From assembly GCA_039194995.1 (NCBI GenBank), contig JBCCVR010000001.1, positions 1 through 64,000 of the forward strand: a stretch of 64,000 bases of DNA. Reading direction: 5' to 3'. The stretch comes from CCY15215 sp039194995. GTDB taxonomy: Bacteria; Cyanobacteriota; Cyanobacteriia; Cyanobacteriales; Spirulinaceae. Shown here one piece after another: positions 8,976 through 17,865 of this stretch (positions are counted from its first letter, which is position 1; each line of letters opens with the position of its first letter). The position numbers and the translations under genes are program-made. Below the pieces are notes generated by a model that was given only the letters and a program-made list of their open reading frames with translations, was not told the origin of the DNA and ran no database searches.

Positions 8976-10964
8976 TTAACTTGCCGAGGGCAGACTTTTC
9001 ACCCCATTCCACTGGGGTGAATCGTTGAAATCGCGATCGATTTCCAAAAGGATATTGCGAATCAAGCGGGCGGCTACTTTTTGGACTAACCCGTTAGCGA
9101 TTTGTTGTCCCATCTCCTGCGTTTCTGACTTGCTAAGAACTTTGGGGACAACGGATAAAAACGCGAACGGATCGAACCCTCGCGTTTCCTGTATAATCTG
9201 CCAAATATTCTGGATGCGATCGAGATTGCCGGGGGAAGTCTCTTGTAACTCTGCGGGCATATCTAACGAACTCATACCAATTTTTTGACGCACGGTCGTC
9301 GAGAAGTCAAAGAGCGTTTTGCGACCGAAAATATCGATCGCCTGTACGATTTCATCTACCAGCCTTAAACGGATGAATTCACCTCGTTCTGAGAAAATAA
9401 AATCCAAGGCTTGACTGACTGCAAACTCAAAATCATAGTCTTGAGAATCTCGGGCATTGCGTAAGAGATTTTCCAAACGATTCCAGCGAAAACTCCCATC
9501 TTTAAATAATAAATCTCGCAACGACGATCGCAGTTCTGTTGAAGGATCCGTTAACAAACGCTTGGCAATATACGGGTAAGCCTTGCTCAATACTTTAAAA
9601 TCCGGATCGATACCGATCGCAATCCCTTCCAACGTCACCAAGGAACGAATAATTAACGCATAGTAAGCGGGAACGCGGAAAGGAAACTCGTACATCATCT
9701 CCGACATTTGATCGGTGATACTCTTAAAATTCAGTTCCGCAACGCTTGCCCCCAAAGCATTCCCAAAAACATTAGTTAAAGCTGGAATAATCGGCTGTAA
9801 ATCCGTATCTTCCGTTAAAAAATCCAACTTCACATAATCTTCTGCTAAAGATTCAAAATCTCGATTGACCAGATGCACGACGGCTTCAATTAACCCATAA
9901 CGCTGATAGGGTTTAATGCGGCTCATCATGCCAAAATCTAAGTAGGCTAATTTTCCATCTCGCGTTGCCAATAAGTTTCCGGGATGGGGATCCGCATGAA
10001 AGAAACCGTGTTCGAGAAGTTGGCGTAAAGAGCATCCAACCCCCACTTCAACGAGATGGGTTGCATCAATCCCTCGGGCTTGAACCTCCTCTAAATTGGT
10101 TAATTTTGTCCCCTCGATCCATTCCATTGTCAGGACGCGCCGCCCAGTATAATCCCAGTAGATCCTCGGCACGTAAATTTCTTCTAAATAGTCATATAAT
10201 TCAGAAAATAATTCGGCATTCCGTCCCTCGAGTTCGTAATCCATCTCCTCAAAAATCCGTCCTGCAAATTCGTCAGCAATGCCCACCACATCACTACGAA
10301 GGCGCTTAATATTATTCTGCGCCCAAATTGCCAATCTTCGCATGATGTAAACATCGAGGGAAATGCTTTCAATTAAATCCGGACGTTGTACTTTTACGGC
10401 AACCGTTTCCCCCGTTTTTAATTTACCCTTGTAAACCTGTCCGAGAGATGCCGCCGCAACGGGTTGGGGACTGAGTTCGGCATAGATATCTTCCGGGCGA
10501 TCGCCGAGTTCTTCTTCAATAAATTGATAAGCCAGTTCATTGGTAAAAGGCGGGAGTTGATCTTGCAGTCGCGCCAATTCATCCATGTAAACCGCAGAAA
10601 TGAGATCGGGACGGGTCGAGAGGGCTTGCCCTACTTTAATATACGTCGGGCCGAGGCGAGTCAAAATTTCTCGCAATTGCACGGCCCGCTTTTTCTCATT
10701 CCCCGCCACATTGTTCCACAGTTTGTCCCACCACAATCCGAAGATGAAACCGAGAAAGCATCGAAGAATCGTGAAGATACGCCCGAAAACGGAGAAAGGA
10801 CGCTTTTGGTAGTAGTCCATAATGAAATCGGGATCGTAATGGCCGATTTCCGTGCTGGAGAGGTCTTCTGGATTTTTGACGGCCTCTGCGTCAATCGTAA
10901 TGGCGTTCTTTTCCTGAGGGGAAGGAGAATGCTGGCGTTGGGGTGGGGCAATGGTTTGGGGCAT
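8976..10964 (-). CDS. ABC1/UbiB/AarF family atypical kinase
   Basis: An atypical protein-kinase-like ATPase, 662 residues. Family hallmarks are the KxGQ motif (IKVGQALSTRPDL, about 110-120), the alanine-rich nucleotide loop (AAASLGQVY), the catalytic Lys in VAVKVQRPDL, HADPHPGN and the metal Asp in YLDFGMMSR. A hydrophobic segment lies around residues 65-80. Relatives are linked to quinone and tocopherol metabolism and plastoglobules in phototrophs, so a role in isoprenoid-quinone biosynthesis is likely but not shown here. It is divergent from the small gene at 11277. Confidence 0.9.
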   Translation of the reverse strand: MPQTIAPPQRQHSPSPQEKNAITIDAEAVKNPEDLSSTEIGHYDPDFIMDYYQKRPFSVFGRIFTILRCFLGFIFGLWWDKLWNNVAGNEKKRAVQLREILTRLGPTYIKVGQALSTRPDLISAVYMDELARLQDQLPPFTNELAYQFIEEELGDRPEDIYAELSPQPVAAASLGQVYKGKLKTGETVAVKVQRPDLIESISLDVYIMRRLAIWAQNNIKRLRSDVVGIADEFAGRIFEEMDYELEGRNAELFSELYDYLEEIYVPRIYWDYTGRRVLTMEWIEGTKLTNLEEVQARGIDATHLVEVGVGCSLRQLLEHGFFHADPHPGNLLATRDGKLAYLDFGMMSRIKPYQRYGLIEAVVHLVNRDFESLAEDYVKLDFLTEDTDLQPIIPALTNVFGNALGASVAELNFKSITDQMSEMMYEFPFRVPAYYALIIRSLVTLEGIAIGIDPDFKVLSKAYPYIAKRLLTDPSTELRSSLRDLLFKDGSFRWNRLENLLRNARDSQDYDFEFAVSQALDFIFSERGEFIRLRLVDEIVQAIDIFGRKTLFDFSTTVRQKIGMSSLDMPAELQETSPGNLDRIQNIWQIIQETRGFDPFAFLSVVPKVLSKSETQEMGQQIANGLVQKVAARLIRNILLEIDRDFNDSPQWNGVKSLPSAS

Positions 10965-11276
10965 GGGACCTCAATGAACGACGATCTGTTTATTAACGAG
11001 TTAAGGATATCTGGCTGGGACAGAAGGCTCGATACTGCTCCTTATCTGGTCAAAAATAAAGTAATGCTTAAATTATAAAGTATTGTAACAATCTATTCGC
11101 CGATTGGGTGTATGGTGTCCTCTCCAAACCCCCATCCTTGAATTTTTCTTCTGTTACTAGCCCGATTAACACGGTTGTGAGGTTGACCGCAAGCCGTAAT
11201 TTCTGTATATTTCCCCAGCCATTTCCGAGAATTTTCTGCCAAAATTAAGACAAAGACCTACAAACAACCTAACTTG
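10965..11276. other. divergent intergenic region, no gene seen
   Basis: About 310 bases between the ABC1 gene (minus) and the 85-residue gene (plus). It must hold both promoters, but I could not assign convincing -35/-10 pairs. No tRNA-like or hairpin structure stands out. Confidence 0.4.
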
Positions 11277-11534
11277 ATGACAACTTCCCCACAATCCGAA
11301 ATTCAATTTTTGACCTCCGAAGAATCCGCAGATGTGGATGCGGCGTTACTCTCTTCCTCCGAGAAATTTCTGACGCGCCTGACCATTTCTTCCCTCAGAT
11401 TGCTCGGAGTTATTGCTAAAGATTACAATATTGCCGTTGAGGAATTAACCCACCAACAGATTGTCAAATGGTTTGAAAAAGATAGTAAAATTCGTAAGGA
11501 ACAAGGGAAAGAAGCTGCTGTTTTAAAATGGTGA
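11277..11534 (+). CDS. small conserved-looking protein of unknown function
   Basis: 85 residues, starting at ATG (MTTSPQSEIQF) rather than the TTG one codon earlier. It is soluble and mostly helical in character (LTSEESADVDAALLSSSEKFLTR in outline), with a charged C-terminus. I do not recognise a family. The reading frame is closed by a stop inside a perfect hairpin, which supports it as a real transcription unit. Confidence 0.6.
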   Translation: MTTSPQSEIQFLTSEESADVDAALLSSSEKFLTRLTISSLRLLGVIAKDYNIAVEELTHQQIVKWFEKDSKIRKEQGKEAAVLKW

Positions 11535-11553
11535 AACCGACTCCGTCGGTTTC
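11533..11553 (+). terminator. hairpin at the stop codon, possible terminator
   Basis: A perfect 9-bp stem GAAACCGAC / GTCGGTTTC with loop TCC overlaps the stop codon of the upstream gene. It is followed by CGTCGAGTCTTTC, with no long T-run, so it may stabilise the mRNA end rather than terminate on its own. Confidence 0.5.
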
Positions 11554-11734
11554 GTCGAGTCTTTCAAGCCTGAATTATTTTTGGTAAATTTTTTTCTACC
11601 TGGGGGAGAATTGATCGACAGAATGCCTATTTTTTAAGATACAATTTGCTTCTCATTCCCGATCGCGCTTGTCCAAGGCTTCGACCAATGGCGATCGCAA
11701 AAAATTCCCCGATAATAAAGAGGTTATTCCCATC

Positions 11735-11932
11735 ATGAGCATTCAAATCAAAGTTCCTAGCATGATGTGCGATGGATGCGTTAAAGCCATCAGCAGCGAA
11801 ATTAAAGCTAATTTTCCCGATGCAACGATCTCGGCAGATGTAGAACTTAAAATCGTGACAGTAGAGACAACAGCATCAAAAAGCGAGATCGCATCCGCGA
11901 TCGTGGCAGCAGGTCACGAAACAGAAGATTAG
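11735..11932 (+). CDS. Atx1-like copper/heavy-metal chaperone (HMA domain)
   Basis: 65 residues, a single heavy-metal-associated ferredoxin-fold domain. The metal site MxCxxC is present as MMCDGC near the N-terminus, and the C-terminus ends VAAGHETED. The AAGHE stretch is typical of bacterial Atx1 chaperones, which hand Cu(I) to P-type ATPases for thylakoid and cytosolic copper supply. The start was chosen at MSIQIKVPS. An upstream in-frame ATG would add an atypical 22-residue extension. No copper ATPase is next to it. A CsoR-type regulator lies far away at 48571. Confidence 0.85.
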   Translation: MSIQIKVPSMMCDGCVKAISSEIKANFPDATISADVELKIVTVETTASKSEIASAIVAAGHETED

Positions 11933-12066
11933 AGCGTTGTCTCAACTTGCAACTGGCTATTTTAATGAACGATCTTCAATTATCGGGTATCAATGACCCT
12001 TGACTGAAGCAGGAAGATTGGTTTCCTAGACTTCATTGATTGATTGGAGAGAGCAAACAAAATTCG

Positions 12067-12237
12067 CTATAGCAAGTCCATTTGAGTTGTAAAAAAGGAA
12101 TCCTAAAGAAATCTAGGAATTAACCGTGGAACGGGCATCTTGCCCGTGTTTAATGAAGAGCAACAAGCAGGTGGTCACTGAGCAATGCCGAAGTGATACT
12201 TGTTCCACATCTTTACAACTCATTTAGTTTTACTATA
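12067..12237. mobile_element. MITE-like element A
   Basis: About 171 bases bounded by imperfect terminal inverted repeats. The left end is CTATAGCAAGTCCATTTGAG and continues TTGTAAA. The reverse complement of the right end is TATAGTAAAACTAAATGAG, also continuing TTGTAAA. The inner 11 bases TGAGTTGTAAA are identical. The interior holds the palindrome ACGGGCA-TCT-TGCCCGT and a segment (about 12170-12195) that matches the interior of element B at 19161-19334. There is no coding capacity. Confidence 0.6.
12126..12148. repeat. dispersed palindrome, copy 1
   Basis: GTGGA followed by ACGGGCA-TCT-TGCCCGT and G: a perfect 7-bp stem with a three-base loop. The same 23-base sequence occurs at 61408-61430, far outside this element, so it is a dispersed repeat in this genome. 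Confidence 0.75.
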
Positions 12238-12505
12238 TCTCGATTCTTGTCCGAGAAAGCGAGCGCGAACGATCGCAAATCGTAACTTACGGCAGAAAAG
12301 CGAGATTCAACCCCTCGAGATCGGGTCTTGAAACTCATCAAGTCTAAAGATTGGAATTGCAAACTCAGAAGGTTGAAAATTTTACGAAAACTTAAAAAAT
12401 GTAGTTCTTTTTTTAAAGTTTTTGTAAAGATTTAACCCGATCGTTCTTCATGCCAGAAAAAAGAGTTTCCTCATTTGTAAATCAATGTAGAGTGGGAAAT
12501 GAGCG

Positions 12506-13564
12506 GTGATTACAACCTACAAAAATCAAAAAAATTCTAGCGATCGTTCTGCATCTCCGCATCCCCAAAAAGGCGATCGTTTAGACCTACAAATTGGCAT
12601 GAATGTTCCTGTCTTGCTGGTTGGTAGCAAGCACTTTACAACTACTTTTCTCGAACGCTATGAGACCCCGATCGCGACAGTTGTGGAAACAACTTCTAAA
12701 GCACGGATTATTGAGTGCGTGGGTCAAAAACAACCGGGTATCATTTTACTAGAAGCCAATCTTCTTGAAGTTGAAGGGTTGTGTTGCGATATTAAAAAAG
12801 CCAGTTCGTCAGGATGGGTTTATTGTCTTGTCCTCGAGTTTTCTTCTGGAATCGATACCTGCTCCCGAACCTCTTCTCAGTATATTCTCAACAGGGCTGA
12901 AGCCATTGAAAATAATGCCGATGCCTATTTGCAATTATCGAGTTTAGAAAGCCAGAGCGATCGCTGTCTCGAAGCAGAACGGAGATTATTATCGGCTTAT
13001 CTGCAAGCGGCCGATCGCCAAGTTCGCCAATATCGGGATCTCTTGCACGCGAATGATTTTCTGTCTTCGATCGCCCTGTCTGATGCGCTCACCAACTTGA
13101 GCAATCGTCGCGCTTTCGAGTGGGATTTACCCAGACAAATTCAAAAAGCGAAAAAGCGCAATAGTTCTTTAAGTATTGCAATTTTAGATGTAGATTATTT
13201 TAAATCCGTGAATGACAATCACGGCCATCTCGTCGGCGATCGCATTTTGAAACTCCTAGCCACCCGTCTGAGAAATAATATTCGCATGCAAGATACAATC
13301 TTTCGCTATGGTGGCGAAGAGTTTGTCATTCTCTTTCAAAAAACCAATGCCGATACGGCCATGGCGATCGCTCAGAGATTGCGACAAATCATTGCCGATA
13401 CGCCGTTCAAAATCGATGGTAATTTAACCCTTTCTATTACCGTGAGCATGGGTTTGGCGTTACTGCAAGCAGAAGACGATGATTGTGGAATTAAGCTCTT
13501 GCAACGCGCCGATTTCAATCTTTTAAAAGCCAAATCTGCGGGCAGAAACCGTATTGTTGATTAA
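12506..13564 (+). CDS. GGDEF diguanylate cyclase with degenerate receiver-like N-terminus
   Basis: 352 residues, starting with GTG (MITTYKNQ). An ATG at 12599 (MNVPVLLVG) is an alternative. The C-terminal half is a complete GGDEF domain: SDALTNLSNRRAFE, the metal/substrate motif LDVDYFKSVND near 228, and the active site YGGEEFVILF near 268. It should make cyclic di-GMP from two GTP. There is no clear RxxD inhibitory site just upstream of GGEEF. The N-terminal part (VPVLLVGSK, then PGIILLEANL) resembles a response-regulator fold without a phosphorylatable Asp-Lys pattern that I can assign. It is convergent with the amidohydrolase, 2 bases apart. Confidence 0.88.
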   Translation: MITTYKNQKNSSDRSASPHPQKGDRLDLQIGMNVPVLLVGSKHFTTTFLERYETPIATVVETTSKARIIECVGQKQPGIILLEANLLEVEGLCCDIKKASSSGWVYCLVLEFSSGIDTCSRTSSQYILNRAEAIENNADAYLQLSSLESQSDRCLEAERRLLSAYLQAADRQVRQYRDLLHANDFLSSIALSDALTNLSNRRAFEWDLPRQIQKAKKRNSSLSIAILDVDYFKSVNDNHGHLVGDRILKLLATRLRNNIRMQDTIFRYGGEEFVILFQKTNADTAMAIAQRLRQIIADTPFKIDGNLTLSITVSMGLALLQAEDDDCGIKLLQRADFNLLKAKSAGRNRIVD

Positions 13565-13566
13565 TA

Positions 13567-14778
13567 TTAGTGACAGAATTTTTCAACGCAGCGAACAAAC
13601 ATTTCAACGCCCAAACAAAGAACGCTTTCATCAAAATTAAAGCGAGGATGGTGATGGGGATAGGCGAGTCCTTTTGCCGCATTGGCTGAGCCGAGAAAGA
13701 AATAACATCCCGGTACTGCTTGCAAGAAATAAGACATATCTTCCGAGGCCATAGTTTGACATTCTGGGACGACTCCGGCGGGAGTTTCGAGAACATCAAA
13801 AGCGACAGAACGAACCAAATCGGCGATTTTAGGATCGTTGATCGTGGGGGGATACAATCTCGTATAGTTGAAATCGTAACTCGCTCGATGGCTCTGACAA
13901 ATACCCGCAATAATCTCTTCCAGGCGTTGGGGGAGATAGTCAGCGAGGTCGGTATTAAAATATCTGACAGTTCCTGTTAAACGGGCTGTATCCGCGATCG
14001 CATTTTTCGCCGTTCCCGCATGAAATTCCCCGACAGTAACCACCGCCGATTCTAAAGGGCTGATATTGCGGGCGACAATGGTTTGTAATGCGGTTACGAC
14101 TTGAGCGCCGATGGCGATCGCATCAATGGTTTCTTGAGGGATGGCACCATGTCCGCCTTTACCGAGAATCGTACAGCTAAAAAGCTCCGATGCGGCCATC
14201 AACGGGCCCGATCGCACGCCAATGGTTCCCCAAGGTAAGCTATTCCAAAGATGCAAACCGACGATCGCCTCTGCATCGGGATTTTTGAGTGCCCCTGCTT
14301 CGATCATGGGTTTTGCGCCCCCCGGAGACTCTTCGGCGGGTTGAAAGATAATTTTGACCGTCCCGCTAAAATCCTCGCGATGCTGGGAGAGATAAAGGGC
14401 GGTACCGAGGGCGATCGCCGTATGACCGTCGTGACCGCAAGCGTGCATGATCCCCTCGTGCTGAGAACGATAATCGACCTCATTTTCTTCTTTGATGGGT
14501 AAAGCATCCATATCGGCCCGGATGGCGAGAACCCGTCCCGGTTTTTTGCCTGCGATCGCAGCGACAATTCCTGTTTGGGCAATTCCCGTCTGGTGGTCGA
14601 TGCCCCATTCTCGCAGCTTTTGGGCGATAAATTCTGCCGTCATGCGTTCTTGAAAGCCCAGTTCGGGAAATTGATGCAGATGCCGCCGCCAAGCAACCAG
14701 TTGGGGATGCAATGTGCGAATATCCCAGCGAATGTGCGAGAGGCGATCGGAGCAAGCAGTGGGAAATGTGGAAACCAT
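13567..14778 (-). CDS. M20D family metallo-amidohydrolase
   Basis: 403 residues of the M20 peptidase/aminoacylase group (hippurate or IAA-amino-acid hydrolase-like). Zinc ligands are visible in MHACGHDGH and QPAEESPGG, in GLHLWN and in the C-terminal MASEDMSYF. RADMDALPI is the first Asp motif. It hydrolyses N-acyl or N-carbamoyl amino acids, and the exact substrate cannot be told from sequence. The C-terminal HHHPRFNFDE is typical of the family. It is cytoplasmic. Confidence 0.9.
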   Translation of the reverse strand: MVSTFPTACSDRLSHIRWDIRTLHPQLVAWRRHLHQFPELGFQERMTAEFIAQKLREWGIDHQTGIAQTGIVAAIAGKKPGRVLAIRADMDALPIKEENEVDYRSQHEGIMHACGHDGHTAIALGTALYLSQHREDFSGTVKIIFQPAEESPGGAKPMIEAGALKNPDAEAIVGLHLWNSLPWGTIGVRSGPLMAASELFSCTILGKGGHGAIPQETIDAIAIGAQVVTALQTIVARNISPLESAVVTVGEFHAGTAKNAIADTARLTGTVRYFNTDLADYLPQRLEEIIAGICQSHRASYDFNYTRLYPPTINDPKIADLVRSVAFDVLETPAGVVPECQTMASEDMSYFLQAVPGCYFFLGSANAAKGLAYPHHHPRFNFDESVLCLGVEMFVRCVEKFCH

Positions 14779-14860
14779 GTTCGATTGCGGGGTTTGATAG
14801 GGGGATCGGGATGGAGAAGATTAACTCAACTGACTGATTATTGAGTTCGATCCCCCCCAG

Positions 14861-15050
14861 CCCCCCTTAATAAGGGGGGAGAATCCGGAAGTCCCTCTTA
14901 ATTAAGGGTGGAGAATTCGAAAGTCTCTCTTATTCAGGGGGGAGAATCCGAAAGTCCCTCTTAATTAAGGGGAGAGAATCCGGAAGTCCCTCTTAATTAA
15001 GGGGAGAGAATCCGGAAGTCCCCCTTATTAAGGGGGATTTAGGGGGATCG
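14861..15050. repeat. tandem array of about six 31-32-base hairpin units
   Basis: Each unit is a palindrome of form CCCTCTTAATTAAGGG followed by a GAGAATCCGGAAGT-type linker. Six copies run head to tail with small differences, and the last leads into GGGGGATTTAGGGGGATCG. The palindromes would form stable hairpins on either strand. It lies in the 660-base gap upstream of the STAND gene. Confidence 0.8.
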
Positions 15051-15210
15051 AAACCTACGATACTTGTAACTAGCAACTCGAGTTCATTATCAATTCTATC
15101 TCTCCCTGTCCCTCCGATCGAAAGGAAGAATCTAGAAGTCCTCCTGACAAAGGGAGATTAGGGGGAGAAAAAATCATAATCTTTGTAACTAGAAACTTAG
15201 GTTATTAAAA
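15051..15210. repeat. degenerate second copy of repeat-flanking sequence
   Basis: TTGTAACTAG-AACT sequences occur at about 15063 and again at about 15183, each preceded by an AGGGGGA-type G-run. GAATCTAGAAGTCCTCCTGA at about 15128 is a decayed copy of the linker in the upstream array. This suggests that a unit of about 110-120 bases was duplicated and then diverged. Confidence 0.5.
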
Positions 15211-15441
15211 ACATTCCGATCTGAATTGAGTCTTTTTAAGAAATAACAGATGTTACCTCAGACAGATCATTGATTCTACCTCTAAAGAGAGCGAAAAAGA
15301 ATCTATACCGAGGAATCGCCTCGCTTTTAAATTAATTGAATCAGGTCGAGACAAAATTGATAATCACTATCAACAATATTGAACAAGACAAGATCTGATA
15401 ATATAAAAAAAGTCCAAAATAATGCCAATCAATCGAGAAAA

Positions 15442-17865
15442 ATGGCAAGTCTCAGAGCCTCAGAAGAAGGACAAGCCAAGATTACCGCAGCGCGCAAAAG
15501 CAAGGGCTGGTTAATTAAAGCAGAAGATACCCGACCTTTGAGGGCAGCGAGCAAGCATCTCGTCCATCGTTACGGTCGGGAAAATGAGTTGGAGGACAAC
15601 GATCCACAATGGGTTAAAGATTTAGACAAATTTCTACGGATTGATAAAGATCAAGTTAACGAGTTCAAAGTTCGTATTGCTAAATGGCAAAAAAGTTCGC
15701 TTCGCGATCGCATCGAACAAACAATCGAAGAGGAATATTTTTTTGCCAGAGATATTTCTTACGGTTCTTGGAGTCGCTTTGCTGGAAGCAAAAGACACGC
15801 GGTTAAAGAACGCGCCTTTCAAGCCTATTGTCAGAGTTTGGGTTTGGCATGGGAAGAAATTGTCGAGCGGGACATTTCGCCAACGCCTCGACGCAAAGCC
15901 CGCAAGATCGAGCGATCGCTTCATAATCTACCCGCCCCAGATCATACCGCTTTTATCGGTCGGCAAAAAGAACTCAATAAATTGCTCGAACTGCTGGCAC
16001 CGGATAATCCCGTCCATCGCATTAGCGTTGAAGGCGAGGGCGGATTGGGAAAAACTGCCCTCGTTTTAGAAGTCGCCTATCGCTGTTTACGAGCCAGTTT
16101 GGGGGCAACTTCGAGGAATATCCCCATTTTTGACGCGATTATCTTTGTCTCCGCCCAATCCCAACGCTTGGTCGGTATCGGAATCCTCCAACGCCTGCGA
16201 CAAGAACGCACCCAAAGAGATATTTTTCGCGCGATCGCTCGCACTCTCGATCTGCCTGCCTTGACCTATATTCCCCTAGCAGAACGCTTTGAACTCCTGC
16301 AAGAGCGTCTTGCCAAACAGAGCGTTTTGCTGATCGTGGATAATCTGGAAACCGTGGAAGATCGCGATGCTATCCTTGCCTTCGTCCACGAATTACCGCC
16401 CACGGTCAAAGTTATCGTGACCACTCGCGAACCCGCACCCTTTTTTAGGTTGCGCCTCGATTCTCTACTCCAAGAAGATGCTTTAGATCTGATTTTCCAT
16501 CAAGTGGAAGAAAAAGATGTGGAACTCTCTCCAGAAGAGGCAGAAGCACTTTACCAGAAAACGACCGGACTGCCCGCCGCGATCGTCTATACCATCGGTC
16601 AACTGGCGGTGGGGTTGACCATTGAGGAGATTATTCAGGGATTGACGCAGACGACGAATGATGTCTCTCGTTACTGTTTTGAGGGGTCGGTGAAACTCCT
16701 CTCGGAATCTGCCCATCATTTACTTATGGCACTGGCATTATTTCCTCAAGTGGCATTGCGAGAAGCGATCGCCAAAGTTTCCTCAATTGAAGAACCCATC
16801 GCTCTCGCCGAAGGTTTGGCACATTTACGGAAACTGTCTCTCATCAAGCAGGTTGAAGAACGTTACACCATGCTGCCTGCCACTCGCTCTTATGTTTTCG
16901 CCCAGTTGGAAGATACGCCAGCATTTGCTAGAGAGGCGAAAACACGTTGGTTGGATTGGTTTTTAAGTTACGTTCGCCAGCACGGGAGCGAAAAATACCG
17001 AGATTGGCAGGATTACTCGAACTTAGAGCGGGAATGGGGCAATCTCTCGGCGGCGATCGAATGGTGTTTGGGAAGCGAACAATACGACTTATTTAAAGAA
17101 TTCTGCCTCTATTTGGCAGGATTTACCCGCTTTGGGGGCTATTGGGACGAGCGTTTGGCTTGGTCTGACTGCTTGCTCGAAGTGGCGACGCGAGAAGGCG
17201 ATCGCCCGACCATTGCTCGGACTCTGCGGGATAAAGTGGATACTCTCATTCTGATCGATTTTCCTGCCCAACAAGAAGAAGCAATCGCCTTGTGTCAAGA
17301 AGCCTTGGCTATTCCCGATGGTTTAGAATTTGCCTCTCGTTTTAATGTTATGGTTTGTCTTGTGGCATTGTATTTGAATCAAAAACAGTTCCCATCAGCG
17401 CAAGAATGGCTTGACAAGGCAAGAATTATGGTGGAAACAGCCACGTTAGAAGTAGAAGAGCGATCTCGTTTGCAAATTTATATCATGTACTATCAGGCTC
17501 AAATAGAGTTAGAAAGTGGCAACTTGTACGTAGCGCGATCTCTTTACAAACAATGTCTTCAACAAGCACAAGAAAGTCATTGGCAACTGATGATAATGTA
17601 CGCTTACGGTTGGTTGGCCATTCTTGAAATTGAGGAGAGAAATTTTGAGGAGGCGGAACGATTGTTAAAGTTAGTGTTAACTCGTGCCGAACAGAATGGC
17701 GATAAACGCTCGATCGCCCTTTGCCAGCGCTATTATGCTCTCCTAGAACAAAAACGAGGCGATCTCGTTGAGGCTCGTCGTTGGGCGCTTTTAGCTAGGG
17801 AAAACCTTGAGAAGTTAAAAATGTTGCGGGAATTAAGAGAAATTGAAGCCCTTTGTCATGTTTGA
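15442..17865 (+). CDS. NB-ARC STAND ATPase with TPR-like C-terminus
   Basis: 807 residues from the ATG giving MASLRASEEGQ, the N-terminus common to a cyanobacterial STAND group. A TTG 63 bases upstream is possible but less likely. An N-terminal module of about 155 residues ends with a helical motif (GSWSRFAGSK, then AFQAYCQSLGLAWEEIVE). The NB-ARC core follows: Walker A GEGGLGKT, Walker B VLLIVDNLE, sensor VIVTTREP and GLPAA. The C-terminal 350 residues are TPR-like helical pairs (AIALCQEALAI, SAQEWLDKA, EAERLLKLV). STAND proteins switch from ADP- to ATP-bound oligomers on ligand binding and serve in signalling or antiviral defence. Which applies here is unknown. Its 3' end overlaps the convergent MFS gene by 10 bases. 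Confidence 0.85.
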   Translation: MASLRASEEGQAKITAARKSKGWLIKAEDTRPLRAASKHLVHRYGRENELEDNDPQWVKDLDKFLRIDKDQVNEFKVRIAKWQKSSLRDRIEQTIEEEYFFARDISYGSWSRFAGSKRHAVKERAFQAYCQSLGLAWEEIVERDISPTPRRKARKIERSLHNLPAPDHTAFIGRQKELNKLLELLAPDNPVHRISVEGEGGLGKTALVLEVAYRCLRASLGATSRNIPIFDAIIFVSAQSQRLVGIGILQRLRQERTQRDIFRAIARTLDLPALTYIPLAERFELLQERLAKQSVLLIVDNLETVEDRDAILAFVHELPPTVKVIVTTREPAPFFRLRLDSLLQEDALDLIFHQVEEKDVELSPEEAEALYQKTTGLPAAIVYTIGQLAVGLTIEEIIQGLTQTTNDVSRYCFEGSVKLLSESAHHLLMALALFPQVALREAIAKVSSIEEPIALAEGLAHLRKLSLIKQVEERYTMLPATRSYVFAQLEDTPAFAREAKTRWLDWFLSYVRQHGSEKYRDWQDYSNLEREWGNLSAAIEWCLGSEQYDLFKEFCLYLAGFTRFGGYWDERLAWSDCLLEVATREGDRPTIARTLRDKVDTLILIDFPAQQEEAIALCQEALAIPDGLEFASRFNVMVCLVALYLNQKQFPSAQEWLDKARIMVETATLEVEERSRLQIYIMYYQAQIELESGNLYVARSLYKQCLQQAQESHWQLMIMYAYGWLAILEIEERNFEEAERLLKLVLTRAEQNGDKRSIALCQRYYALLEQKRGDLVEARRWALLARENLEKLKMLRELREIEALCHV

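Larger units (their letters stand above)
11940..12505. other. intergenic region dominated by a MITE-like element
   Basis: About 570 bases without a gene between the metallochaperone and the GGDEF gene. The middle part is an inverted-repeat element (12067-12237). The final 100 bases are A/T-rich and probably hold the GGDEF gene promoter. A small inverted repeat around AGGAA/TTCCT is seen near 12020-12033. Confidence 0.5.

Noticed and set aside
10464..11078. 204-residue plus-strand reading frame opposite the ABC1 gene
   Set aside because: It lies antisense to conserved kinase-like codons and has no family motif. It is a shadow frame.
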